A stretch of DNA of 28,825 nt, from assembly GCA_003427395.1 (NCBI GenBank), contig BFEA01000217.1, forward strand, positions 801,391 to 830,215, written 5' to 3'. This stretch comes from Chara braunii (Eukaryota > Streptophyta > Charophyceae > Charales > Characeae). Every line of letters begins with the position of its first letter. Position 1 is the first letter of the stretch. Positions 19,538 to 28,825 of the stretch are shown in pieces. The position numbers were made by a program, and so were the translations under genes. Below the pieces are notes generated by a model. The model saw nothing but the letters and a program-made list of their open reading frames with translations, was not told the DNA's origin and searched no databases.

Positions 19538-20437
19538 CCGCAGCCAAAACGTAGTCAGCCCCCACCTGCGGCGGCCTCCGTGGCCCTGAATCAAGGACGA
19601 GTGGCCGCTTTGATGGATACAGCCCAGGGAGGAGAGCTTGGGGCATATGCCCCAGAGCAGCCTTCCCCCTCGACGACAATGGCGTCGACATCAGGAGCTT
19701 CTCCCTCTGACGCTGCGGACGTGGTCGATCCACTCGAATATCTTCATCTTGCAGGCATGGTCGGAGCAATCCGATCGGCCCCTGATGATCTTGAATGGGT
19801 CGATCGCGAATCCAATCCTGGTCCGCAGTTCCGAACAGGAGGGATTGACGTGCTACAAGCCCTCAAACAACTAGATATTCGTGTTCCGATCCTGGTGGGA
19901 CATCTGCTTACCATATCTGAAGCGGCGAATGATAAACTTTTACAGCATTGCCAGAAAAATCAAAAGCGCTTCACCTATCAATGCATACAACGAATGTCAA
20001 AGAAGAAGGAAGGAAACGAGGAAGTGGCACAACCCGAACCCGAAGCCGACGAACCTGAGGCCGCACGAATTGCAGCGATCTCTTTAGAAGAGAAAGATCA
20101 CTTCGTACGAGCTCGCCCGGTGCTATGGAAAAGCGCGGATTGTGATTGCGAGATTTGGGGCAAGCCGTTTAACGCCCTTATCGACACAGGGTCTTCTGCA
20201 GTAGCCATATTATTAGACACTGTCAGAAAGACAGGACGACTCGGATCCATTCTTCGTCAATCTGGCAAAGACAATTATGTCTCCGTCGACGAGGAAGCAA
20301 TGAATATCGTAGGCATTATTGAAAATGTGGCTGTAAAGGTTGGACGTGTACACGTCCTGGTCAACGCGCTAGTGATAGATGTGCGCTCCTATTCTGTACT
20401 ATTAGGATTGCCTTGGGCAATGGCAGTAGGTGCATAA
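19538..20437 (+). pseudogene. Element B aspartic protease region
   Basis: The frame follows the zinc knuckle through a Pro/Ala-rich linker and an acidic segment to an aspartic protease: ALIDTGSSAVAILL with the catalytic Asp at 20183-20185, and the C-terminal signature YSVLLGLPWAM. It would cut the gag-pol polyprotein. TAA at 20435-20437 ends it, and the same frame resumes directly. The phase matches the preceding gag part, so gag-pro was one polyprotein. Confidence 0.8.
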
Positions 20438-21373
20438 TTGCATTTCGATTCGAAACAACTGGTGCTCACTCAAACTAGGGGAAAGCCCCAAACTGTCCCT
20501 TTGCGAATTTCCACCCGGACGATAAAACGAACCCCTAACTCGTCCCAAATAGGGATGATTAGATACATCAATCCCGAGGAGTGTTCTTCCTCGGATATCG
20601 ATAGTGGAATCAGGGAACAGGAATACGAAGAAGAGCTGCCTAGCGAAGATGAATGGAAGCACCTGGTTGAACTGTTCGAACACGAAATTCCCGAAGAATT
20701 TCAAGTGAGCCCCGACCCTGCTCGAAGCTTCCACGTGGATTCGGGAGACAACGCGCTTGCGCCTCCGGTAACTCAAGTTAGTCCTCCGGTCCTGTTTGGG
20801 GAACTTATATTACAAGTATCTGACCTGGCCGATGATTCGGAACCCCCTCGCACCTTGTACGAAGGAGCTCTCTCCTTATGAACGCGTTATCAGCAGACGG
20901 AACAATATTTGGATGTTTCTGTTTTTCCGCCCAGAACGTTACTAACGACAAGAGCCACCATCGCTTTGATTAAACAAGAGGCGGAAGCGCCGGTAAGTGA
21001 TGTATCTGATCTGATGCAGGAAATGACGGATCTAGCGGGGCTAACTGTGGAACCAACCTCGGTTGTTTCAGAGACTGATGCCGAAACTAAAGGAACGGAG
21101 ATGATCAGCCCCGCTGAGTCCCAGATGATAGCAACTGTCTTCTCTGTTCTCACCAGTAGTTCCGTTTTTTCTAGTGTCTATGATCGACGGAAACGGCTGG
21201 TTGATTGGGTCGATATGCCCCTTAAGATTTCCGGGGAACCAACAATTACCCTACCGAGTCAGGTTCCCACGGAACTTCGAAAGTCGTTAATCTGTGTGTT
21301 AAATGGTTACGCAGAAGTATTGAGCATACACAATAATCACATCGGCCAAGTGGAGATCTTATCGAAGCAGTGA
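20438..21373 (+). pseudogene. Acidic linker between protease and the missing RT
   Basis: In the same phase as protease, the frame is interrupted by TGA at 20879-20881 and ends at TGA 21371-21373. It is rich in Asp, Glu, Ser and Pro. The last ~40 residues (QVPTELRKSLICVLNGYAEVLS) match the lead-in that normally precedes RT in Ty3/gypsy pol, where a leucine-rich helix and a Y-A-D-V-F-like word come just before RT. RT itself never starts, so the element breaks exactly at the RT boundary. Confidence 0.6.
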
Positions 21374-21433
21374 GTTACACGATGACTAATTGGTCTGTTC
21401 TACCCTCTCTGCATCCCTTCCTTCTCTGTCATC
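21374..21433 (+). other. Site where RT and RNase H are missing
   Basis: Only 60 bases separate the pre-RT linker from the ATG of the PHD-integrase frame; a complete RT plus RNase H needs roughly 1.3-1.5 kb. The phase is unchanged across the gap, but TGA stops occur at 21371 and 21383. There is no N or repeat at the join. Confidence 0.7.
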
Positions 21434-23259
21434 ATGACTACCCCACTTGCCTCCGCAACCCCTTCATCTCCTACTAATTTTGCCCCTCTCACGTCCTCAG
21501 CTTTCTTTGCCACCCTCCGCGATAAATTTTGTTATTTTTGCACGTGCATTGCACGGGTCTATGGGGTCGACTGCCATCCTTTCGAAACCGGGTTTGTCGA
21601 CTGGGTAGAATGTACCACGTGTGTCAATCGTGCGCACGGGGCCTGCGTTCGATATCGGACGAATTGCAAGGAATGGAGATGCCCCCTGTGTAGAATGAAC
21701 AAACTCCCCACGGAGGTTCGATTCGAGGCCGTCCGTACGGACGACCCTGAATATGACGAAAAATACCGACGAGCGGAGGTTTGGACGGATAAAATTTTAT
21801 TGGCAAAATTAGCGGGATTATCACTGGGCCACCTCACCAAACACTACAGACGCAGGGCGACCGAGAGATCTCGGGACTATCGATGGGTCAACGATTATTT
21901 GGAAAAACGTAAAACTGACGGATCGGGCTCGTGGTTGACAGTTCCCCATCCATTCCAGAGATATGACTGGATCCGATCTGCTCACGAAGAACAGGCCGCT
22001 CATTTCGCAATACGTGTCACGGAGGCAACTGTAGATCAGAACCGATGGTTCTGGTCCAATATACGAGATGATGTCAAATACATTGTCGCTAACTGTCTGG
22101 TCTGTGCCGCTGATCGCGCCCCTATACGGGGACCAAACTCGATCGTACCAACGGAAGTAGAGCGTCATTTTCAGCGAGTCAGTATGGACACGACAGATAT
22201 CGACGTGCCTCCTGGCCCAAACCGCTGTGAATATTCTATCCTGCTAGTATTAATAGATCATTTTTCCAAATACATCGAAGTCTATCCCTGTAAGACCCGA
22301 AAAGCCGCAGAAATAGCCACTTACATCGAACGGTTCCTCTATACCCATCTAGATACGGAAGAAATTATGACCGACAATGGGTCTGAATTCAAGGGTGAGG
22401 TAGAAGAACTGCTTGCGCGAAGAGGCGTCACGCTCCGACATACGGCACCCCACGTGTCCCAGTCAAACGGGTTGGCCGAAAATGCCAACCGTATGATTAA
22501 AACCGCCCTTTGCAGGAACTTAGCGGCACACTCGAGATCGTATATCAGATCGTCGGGATCCACCGGGCCACCCCTCACGAGTCCACGGGGCTTACCCCTT
22601 TTCAGCTTCGAACTAATAGCCTCCCCTGTGTCGACTACCGGGGTAACTCGGAAATTGTCGAAGCAGGGGGTAGAGACACGCGTGCAGCTCTCAAGGCCAA
22701 GGCCAAAAGGTTAACCGAATTAATGGAACGGGCCGTCCCGAAGCTAGCCCGAAAAAGGTGAAGGATGACCGAACTCGCCCACGGTAGACAGGTCCGTAGC
22801 TACGAGGCTCGGAGTGGAAATGTTGGGCCCCAGCATCAATATAAATTAGGGGACCTAGTGCAGGTACGTAAATGTGCACGCGACCGAAAACTCGCTCCCA
22901 AGTTTTCTGGCTGTTTTCGCGTTGTCGAGCTCGGACCCAACGGCGCCAACACGGTGCGCATCGCGCTTGAGGCTAATGCCAGCCATAGCTTTGTCCCCAT
23001 CGTCCGACATACCTCCTACCTCCGTCTTCTTCCTCCTTCTGATCTTCCTCCCTCTTCTTCCTCGGAAAGCGAGGAGAACGATGACGATCTAACTCTCTCT
23101 CCTTTTTCTCCCTCTTGTCCTTCATCCTCCTCTTCCACCTCGCCATTAGTTTTATCACGGAGCGGGTTCTTGACGCACAACTCTTACAGCCACGTGGCCA
23201 CATCTCAGAGATTCGGCAAGTTTGTCACCCTCGGCTCAATGCGGATCTTCGGCGTTTGA
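21434..23259 (+). pseudogene. int: Element B integrase with N-terminal PHD finger, frameshifted
   Basis: From ATG 21434: a short Ser/Thr/Pro lead, then a PHD-type zinc finger in C4HC3 order (C33, C36, C60, C63, H68, C71, C83, C86; nt 21530-21691) with the hallmark Trp two residues before the seventh ligand (WRCPLC). Next is the integrase HHCC finger (HEEQAAH, then CLVC near 22100) and the catalytic core with D in VSMDTTDI (~22183), D in MTDNGSEF (~22366) and E in GLAENANRM (~22474). A frameshift near 22510 moves the frame; it continues with HRATPHESTGLTPFQLRT, a TGA at 22759-22761, then the C-terminal SH3-like part (GDLVQVRK, KLAPKFSGCFRVVELG). The end (from ~23030) is Ser-rich and closes at TGA 23257-23259, which overlaps the next ATG. 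All three acidic catalytic residues are intact. Confidence 0.85.
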
Positions 23260-23627
23260 TGCGATTCTTCTGCGACGAAGGTATCTGTGCCGCCGCCGCG
23301 TTTCGAATTGAAGGAAGTCCTCACGCAGTAGTATTCGCAAAGGTAACCGCAGTTCATCGGCGAGCGGGCCCCAGAACGAGCCACGTCACCACGGTTGCGG
23401 CGTTCAGCGGCGACATCAGCTCGGTCAATCCGCAGTGGCATACCGCGATCTTGTTCTCGCTGTGCGAGTGGACGGAGCAAGTGTCCAACGTATGGCAGCA
23501 CGTCCTCGCCCGACAGGGGTATAACCTCATCCCGATCTTTACACCGGATCTTGACAATATTCGCCGATCACCGCGCGAGCGGCCAGTTGCGATCCCAACC
23601 CTCGTCCCCTTCCCACATCCCCGATGA
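23259..23627 (+). CDS. ORF3 of element B, unknown function
   Basis: The ATG at 23259 overlaps the integrase stop by one base (TGATG). The 122-residue product starts MRFFCDEGICAAAAF, has a hydrophobic/aromatic middle (HTAILFSLCEWTEQVSNVW) and a Pro/Arg-rich end. The frame is open upstream to 23115, but the overlap and the integrase frame argue for the ATG. No domain or signal peptide is recognised. It may be an accessory product of the element; it has no clear envelope features. Confidence 0.45.
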   Translation: MRFFCDEGICAAAAFRIEGSPHAVVFAKVTAVHRRAGPRTSHVTTVAAFSGDISSVNPQWHTAILFSLCEWTEQVSNVWQHVLARQGYNLIPIFTPDLDNIRRSPRERPVAIPTLVPFPHPR

Positions 23628-24649
23628 ACCACGCCGATCTCCTCGCTCCTCTCTCCATCTTTGGTCTCCCCTCTCTCTTCCCCACCTTCGGGCAATCCGA
23701 TCTTCATCCTTCTCTTTCCTTCTCGTTCGAGCCTCTTTCGGTCCCTCTTATCAATCCTGGACATTGGCAGCTATGGCGCCAAGCTTTTGAGGAGCTGTCT
23801 TTCTGCTTGGCCAGAGTACAGGTGACGTGGACACAGACCAGCGGGCATCCTGCGTGGATCGAAAATCCGGAACAGCTAATCATCCAAGCTTGGAGGACTA
23901 ACGCGGAGGGCGATCTTCTTGGCTTTCTCTTTGGATCGATACAGTCGGGGCGCCGCCAGCTGATTGCGCAGGAGCTCATCGCACCGATCGTGCAATTGGC
24001 GGACGATCTCTCGCCCGACATCTATTCACAGAGTGACGGCAGTCCTGCTCTGTACATTTTCGAGCGATCATTGGATCCGTAACTTCAGTGGACTGCGTGC
24101 TTGGAGGAACCTAGGGACGAGGATACGCTACCATCATGGCAGGAGTATTTGAATCCGTACGATATCATCCCTCGCGCCTTCTATCCGAGGGCAGCGGAAG
24201 TGGTGATCGACGACGACGAAGAGGACGAAGACGAGGAAACACCGGAGGAGGGAAGCTATAATGAACATAGCGAGGGCGAGCTGAACGAAGGAGAAGAGGA
24301 GGAAGAAGAAACTGGTTCTGAGTGGGAAGCCTTGCCGGAGGAAGCGACGCGTACAGGAACGGAGGCGGAAGATCCGGAAGCGGCGCGAAGGCGCGAAGAA
24401 ATTGCCACCGGGAAGCGCCAGCTGGAGTTCGCCAGCGAAGCTAGCCTGCGCATCGGTAACGATCCGACCATGGATCCAGAGCCGCCGAAGCCCGAAGATG
24501 GCGACCCTGCAGCCGCCACCTCAAGTACCGCGCAACGGAGACGGAGCCGATCCCCCTCCTCCTCCAGCCCCACCCGTCCCCCAGTTCGCCCACGTACCGA
24601 TGCGGGCGATAGGCCTTCGTCCTCGGACGCTGTCCCGCCTACCCCTTGA
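23624..24649 (+). pseudogene. ORF4 of element B, acidic C-terminal half, one in-frame stop
   Basis: Its ATG overlaps the ORF3 stop (ATGA at 23624-23627). The frame spans 341 codons, interrupted by TAA at 24080-24082 and ending at TGA 24647-24649. Residues ~1-150 form a mixed helical region (WQLWRQAFEELSFCLARVQ, LIAPIVQLADDLS). After the stop comes a very acidic stretch (EEEEEE-rich, 24200-24320), then a Pro/Arg/Ser-rich tail (RRRSRSPSSSS). The layout resembles a protein-interaction or nuclear protein. I recognise no family. Confidence 0.5.
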
Positions 24650-25022
24650 TTTCCTCACCCTCAAGCAGATCCGTACCCCCGTCACCTTCCCTTCCCATCC
24701 CTTCCTTCCCCATCTCTTCCGCGACTTCTATTCTACCCGCCTACTCGCCACCGTCCACCCCCACGCCTCCCTTCAATCCACTGCCCCCACGTTCTGCTGG
24801 CATCTCCTGCTGTTCAGCGCTGCATGGGAGCGATGCAACATGGTAGAGGTTTACTGCGTTGCCACGGGGACAATCCCCGCCTGCTGCCACTATGAGTTCT
24901 TTCGAGCGACGCTTTTCGCACCCTCTCCTCTTTCTATCGCGACTACCTTGCTTCCCTCCCTCGCAGCGGCGATCACTTCCCCCACTTCCACCGGATCATC
25001 CGATATGAGGAGCTTCCAGTGA
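24650..25022 (+). CDS. ORF5 region of element B, unknown, probably shifted
   Basis: In the phase entered just after ORF4 the frame gives a protein-like sequence (FLTLKQIRTPVTFPSHPFL, FCWHLLLFSAAWERCNMVEVY) up to TGA 25020-25022. The frame is open from 24402, but the part before 24650 is antiphase to ORF4. The bases at the ORF4 stop read TTGA, possibly a decayed version of the ATGA overlap used upstream. Near 24910-25000 another phase looks more coding-like (RSGDHFPHFHRIIRYEEL), suggesting a frameshift. Confidence 0.35.
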
Positions 25023-25024
25023 CG

Positions 25025-25504
25025 ATGGAAGGAATGAATCGCTTCCTACCCCCACTTCCTCCCCGTCGACCCCAGAGATCCCCTCCATGTACCGCCTCTA
25101 TTGGCCCATTCCAACTAGGAGGTAGATCCCGATCACATCACAAACCCCCCCCCCGCCCCCCCTCTCTCCCTCTCCTCTCTTCATCCAATCAGCAGGGGAA
25201 AACGGCACGAATCAGTAAGCTCCCCAACGATCACGCCATCGAAGATGACGTCAACTCACGCTCTGATTCAATGGGCGGCAACCAGTTGGGGTGCAGAGCA
25301 CACGGAGAACCAGCGAACGATGATGGCGTCACCTGGACGACCATCGAGGATTCCAGCATCAGACAATTGCAATTGAAGTTGGCGTCAACATGGACTTTGG
25401 CTGGATCGGTTGTTGATACACTTGGTTCCTCATGCATCACTCTGTTCCGCCATGACATGCAATCAGGAGATCGCATAATTTTGGAACCCCCTGCGCGTCA
25501 CATA
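25025..25504 (+). CDS. ORF6 region of element B, runs into the 3' LTR
   Basis: From ATG 25025 a frame stays open through the LTR edge to 25576. It has a Pro-rich start (FLPPLPPRRPQR), a low-complexity C-rich run at 25146-25163 and a later protein-like part (DDGVTWTTIEDSSIRQLQ, GSSCITLFRHDMQSGDRII). It is likely the C-terminal part of ORF5 after a frameshift. Function unknown. No polypurine tract is seen between this frame and the LTR. Confidence 0.3.
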
Positions 25505-25511
25505 TGTGACG
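25494..25511 (+). other. Palindromic join before the 3' LTR
   Basis: The bases just left of the 3' LTR read GCGCGTCACA, the same as the LTR's own right terminus at 28210-28219. They are separated from the LTR start by TA, giving a perfect 16-bp palindrome CGTCACATATGTGACG (25496-25511). This resembles an LTR end facing an LTR start. Confidence 0.75.
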
Positions 25512-28219
25512 AACCACTTCCCAAACCCGTGCTATCTTTTGTACCCCTTTTTGCTTGTATCATACCAACCCCATAAAACCCCGTTTCATTTTCTTGATTT
25601 TGGGTACCGCGTTTTTGGTCCCCAACTTTCGAAAGCTTTTTCGACTCTCGGGTTCTGCTTTTGCTGTCTACAATTCGGGAAATACATAGGAAATTACGTG
25701 CGCCTTAGCGAACGCACTGGGAATTGGGCTCGGCAGTTGGGAATTCCGGGATAAGCGGAACATCGACGTGTCCTTTCTGTGTTTGTGAATGTTCTTGGTC
25801 GCGTCGGGGAAAACTCTCGGAATTTTTGTACGAATACGAATAGGCATAGGATTTTTCTTTTCCCGCGTCGCTCTTTCGTGCCCGGATATGGTGATTTCAA
25901 TTTTGAATTAGATTGTAACTGTTTCGGTGCCTTTTTCTCTCTTTTTGTTGACGGCACCGCACATGCCAAACTTTCTCCTCTCTGTCCCCCGCATCGCTCC
26001 CTCCCGCGCTCCTTTCCCCTTCTCCCTCCTCTTTCTCTCGCCCCGTAACTGTTTTTTCTTTCTCTCTCTCCCTCTCCCGCCTTGCTCTCTGCGCGCCCCT
26101 TTTCCTTTCTTGATCATCTGAATCTTGGACCTGTCTTGCGCCACTTCTCGCGCCTTTTTCTCCCCTCACCCTCTAAGTCTGGCGCCCGACACCCGGTCGA
26201 TCCATCGATAACTCCCGCTCGCCAATCAGGTGCGTGGATCAATAGGACCTTCCTATTGCGCGGCGAATCTGATTGGTTGAACCTTGAGTTTCGAGGGATC
26301 AACATGGCGTTCGTAGAGCATTCTTCTCAAAGTCTTCTCCTCCTGCTTCTCCTCTTACACCTCAACTTTCTCGTCGCTCTCTCCCCCTTCTATCTCCCCT
26401 GTCGCAACTATAAAACCCGCAAGCGCGTCCGCAAAGCTGTCTTACGTTCTCGACTCTCAAGCCAGCTTCCGGGAAGCANTGGCTAGGCAGAGTGTTTGAT
26501 GCGAGTCGGAAAGTCCTGTCGGGCTGACGATAGGCTGGCNGGTTGCGCGCTGGATCGCCNCGANGGACTGTGGGATCTGGGCGANCCGTGTCGAGTCTAC
26601 GANAGCGGGGTGACGATCGCAGTGGTGGGAGTTAGCACNNGGCGGCCGGGATCGTCGGTGCGGGTATGAGGATCGATGATTGGAGTTGAGTGAGTTATTG
26701 GNCCGGNGCCATATTGGAATTAACGGNGAATGCGCCTTTGTTGTTGCGGACCTTTCTCTCTGAACTTCCTTCTTTTGGGTTGCGTCATCTCCTATCTAGA
26801 CTCTCTCCNCCCCCCCCTTCACCTTCNCCCCTTTACCTCTATCTTTGAATGATGATGTGTCTCGATGCTTCTCTCTCTCTNTTCCCCTCTTCTGGATGAN
26901 CATGAATCNGTATGCTTTCCTTGNGTGAAAGAACTTCTTNNGGAACTCTTCCATTAGTTTCCTGGGTAATCCTCCTGCGCAAGGACCCCGTCTTCTTGTC
27001 TTGTGAACGGTGGATGCGTGTGTACTGTGCAAGCGATCCATCTTTTCCTGTGCATGGCTCATTTTTCGCATCTTCCGCAGTGAATGAATGTATGGAAATG
27101 GGCGTCACTTTGGCGTTGAATAGACGATTGTCGTCGGGATTTCGTCCGAGAATGCAAGAGTGTTTAGATTTGTAGCTCTGAGTGCACTGCGCATGCCATC
27201 TGCCTTATGCTGTCCGACATCAGCAGCTGAACCACGAGGCGGCCTCGAGAAACAAGGCATCGGGGATCAACATCGCGCTGGCTAACTAAACCTGAGCCGC
27301 GGATCGGTCCCTTAGTTATATGCGTGATTGAACTGCTGAAGTGTCTTCTTTCGCTCTCTCTCTCTCATGTTAAAGAAGATTGTTTCTGAGTTGCGCGAGT
27401 GTTTTCTTTTCTTTTTGATGACGTCGCAAGGTCTCTACAAATGATGGATATGTGGACTGACCAGTACCCTCCGATCGGGCACCCACCTCCCGTACCTCCC
27501 GTCCCAACACGGCCTTTTCCCTATAACGAGGGAAGGACACGTGTATGTGAGTGGGACGTACGAGAAGTTGTTGCACAAATCGGCGGACGATATTACTTCC
27601 CTCCGGCCAATCGTTGTTCAGGGTTCGTAGAGGCTGGGTTTGTCATTATCGACACGCACTTCCCACCCTACTCGATATTGTTGCCATTCAACGAGTTGAT
27701 CGTCATCCCGTGGATGGCAGTAGAACCCCACTGGCCGCACACTCTATGCAATGAATGCCAGCGTTTTGAGCGCTACGAATCCAGGGGTTTCCACTACAGT
27801 GTGCGGAGTGAAGACGAGCATAAAGAAAGAGCCACACGGCTGAGACCATCCACGTCGGACTCGGAACTGACCATCAAACGACGACGAGATTTGATACGAA
27901 AACGAGACACGGGGAGCGTGCCAAAGCCTTTCCGTTCTAAACGACGGGCTGTAGCCCGGTGGGAAGCCTGACAATACTTTTTGGATTGAATTTGGATTTC
28001 TCTCTTTTCGCGCCGTGCCCGCGCGCGCATTCCGCGACGCGCGAAAGCAATTGACTTGCTTCATTGGACCAACACGGGGAATTCCAGTTCCATCTGTGTC
28101 CCCGCACTCAATTTCCAAAAATCCTTGGCACACCCCATGTTGCTGTTTTTTTGGGCCTCTTTCCGCACGCCTAACACTCCGAACGAAAGACAGCACAGGG
28201 CGTGAGGTTGCGCGTCACA
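25505..28219 (+). repeat. 3' LTR of element B
   Basis: 2715 bp, TGTGACGAACC to GCGCGTCACA, with a perfect 7-bp terminal inverted repeat. It is collinear with the 5' LTR; the offset is 9801 across the block 25674-27076, which is identical including 19 N. The outer parts carry scattered mainly transition differences. It contains the same CCAAT/TATA motifs and the LTR ORF. Confidence 0.9.
27444..27971 (+). CDS. LTR-encoded ORF (3' copy), C-terminally shortened
   Basis: Second copy of the LTR ORF, 175 codons from ATG 27444. The first ~95 residues differ from the 5' copy at one place only; the remainder has about ten substitutions and no frameshift. It keeps a Cys pair (LCNECQRF) absent from the other copy. 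It ends at TGA 27969-27971 where the 5' copy has CGA, a C-to-T change at a CpG, losing the last six residues (RQYFLD). As part of the 3' LTR it would be transcribed only by readthrough or from its own LTR promoter. Confidence 0.5.
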   Translation: MDMWTDQYPPIGHPPPVPPVPTRPFPYNEGRTRVCEWDVREVVAQIGGRYYFPPANRCSGFVEAGFVIIDTHFPPYSILLPFNELIVIPWMAVEPHWPHTLCNECQRFERYESRGFHYSVRSEDEHKERATRLRPSTSDSELTIKRRRDLIRKRDTGSVPKPFRSKRRAVARWEA

Positions 28220-28223
28220 GGTA
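28220..28223 (+). repeat. Target-site duplication, right copy (GGTA)
   Basis: It follows the 3' LTR terminus directly and matches GGTA at 15699-15702. This fixes the right end of element B. Confidence 0.85.
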
Positions 28224-28825
28224 CCCAAGACCTAAGCCTACTGGACTCTTAGATTCACCTGGCCTTTCCACAGTAGCTCAGTAGGTTTGATAGTAGATTG
28301 CATGGATGAGGTTGTGTGGTCAAATTCACTCACGTACTGGGACGCAGAGCCGAGAGACTTACACCCCGCCCATAGAATCAGGAAGAGTTGATGAGAGTTA
28401 GACTTGGTACAGTCTGTGGTCGGTGTTGGTAGGTCTCTGGGGGTAAGAGTAGAGACTAGGAGGGCCCGTTGCTAGCTGGAGATCTGGGGGGGTCAGCCAC
28501 TAGGCACGGGAGGGGTTAGGATGTGGGCTCGGACCTTACAGACCACCCATAGAAATAGGAACAGTTGATGAGAGTGAGGCTTAGTACAGTCTATGGCTGG
28601 TGCTAGTAGGTTTCCTGTGTTGGGGGGGCTCTCTATGGGATTGATTGGGTTGCCTGCCTCCTATGTTCAGTTCACCATCAACAACAAAGTAGTACTGACA
28701 ACAGTGTCCCCCGGTGGTCCCCCCCCCAATACCCGACCCTGCTGCAGGTTAGGTAAGGAAGAGTAGAGCAGATATGGGACGCTGGACCCGGTTTCCAGCA
28801 CTTTGGCGTCACTCTCTTGATGTAC
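28224..28825. other. Right flank of element B with a diverged direct repeat
   Basis: The first ~50 bases continue, on the minus strand, the open frame found left of element B (stop near 28277). Two diverged direct copies of an ~87-bp unit lie at 28354-28440 and 28531-28617, offset 177; both contain CCCATAGAA, GTTGATGAGAGT and GTACAGTCTRTGG. No other gene is visible. A C8 run lies near 28722. Confidence 0.6.

Larger units (their letters stand above)
15703..28219 (+). mobile_element. Element B: ~12.5-kb LTR retrotransposon with gag, PR and PHD-integrase but no RT
   Basis: Both ends are defined: TGTGACG at 15703, CGTCACA at 28219, and GGTA duplicated outside. Order: 2.7-kb LTR, PBS, gag, protease, acidic linker, PHD finger plus integrase, several unrecognised ORFs, 2.7-kb LTR. 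Reverse transcriptase and RNase H are absent between protease and integrase, so this copy could only move with enzymes supplied in trans. No clear polypurine tract precedes the 3' LTR. All long frames carry stops or shifts. The family is Ty3/gypsy-like from domain order and integrase style. Confidence 0.85.

Noticed and set aside
1-28825. tRNA, rRNA, CRISPR or bacterial operon features
   Set aside because: None seen; the element types and splice-like signals indicate a eukaryotic nuclear genome.

Overview
The window is repeat-rich eukaryotic DNA dominated by LTR retrotransposons. There is no operon structure, microsatellites and long pyrimidine-rich tracts are frequent, and candidate host exons end in GT splice donors. 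Two Ty3/gypsy-type elements both carry a primer-binding site resembling the initiator-Met tRNA type that is common in plant elements, and one has a chromovirus-like pol. That fits a plant or streptophyte-alga genome, possibly Chara-like, but the lineage is a guess from style, not a match I could run.

Layout. Positions 1-2970 hold no gene I can support. They contain a homopolymer T/G run, a tandem pair of ~245-bp units, a pyrimidine-rich stretch with a recurring short motif, and a 58-bp tandem duplication. A possible minus-strand exon (2975-3340) abuts the truncated start of a plus-strand chromovirus pol (3343-6809: protease, RT, RNase H, integrase, degenerate chromodomain), which is followed by a polypurine tract and an LTR (6794-7786). 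Immediately to the right lies the complementary half of the same family on the minus strand: LTR (12164-11162), primer-binding site, a 1.5-kb leader and gag (9621-7960). The two halves together make exactly one element, arranged head to head.

Positions 12165-15702 hold microsatellites, a G/C homopolymer artefact, an orphan minus-strand PBS/LTR edge (~14777) and two weak candidate host exons.

Element B fills 15703-28219. It is ~12.5 kb, ends in TGTGACG/CGTCACA and is flanked by the 4-bp duplication GGTA. Its ~2.7-kb LTRs each carry a TATA box and an open reading frame of about 175-181 codons. Its interior encodes gag with a zinc knuckle, an aspartic protease, an acidic linker, and an integrase preceded by a PHD-type zinc finger, but no reverse transcriptase or RNase H. 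Downstream of integrase lie several unrecognised ORFs chained by overlapping stop/start codons. Removing element B and one GGTA restores an uninterrupted minus-strand frame across the insertion point, so it may have landed in a host exon. All retroelement ORFs carry stops or frameshifts, so these copies are defective. About 1.4 kb of the two element B LTRs is identical down to 19 shared N positions, so that part of the assembly is probably one consensus used twice.
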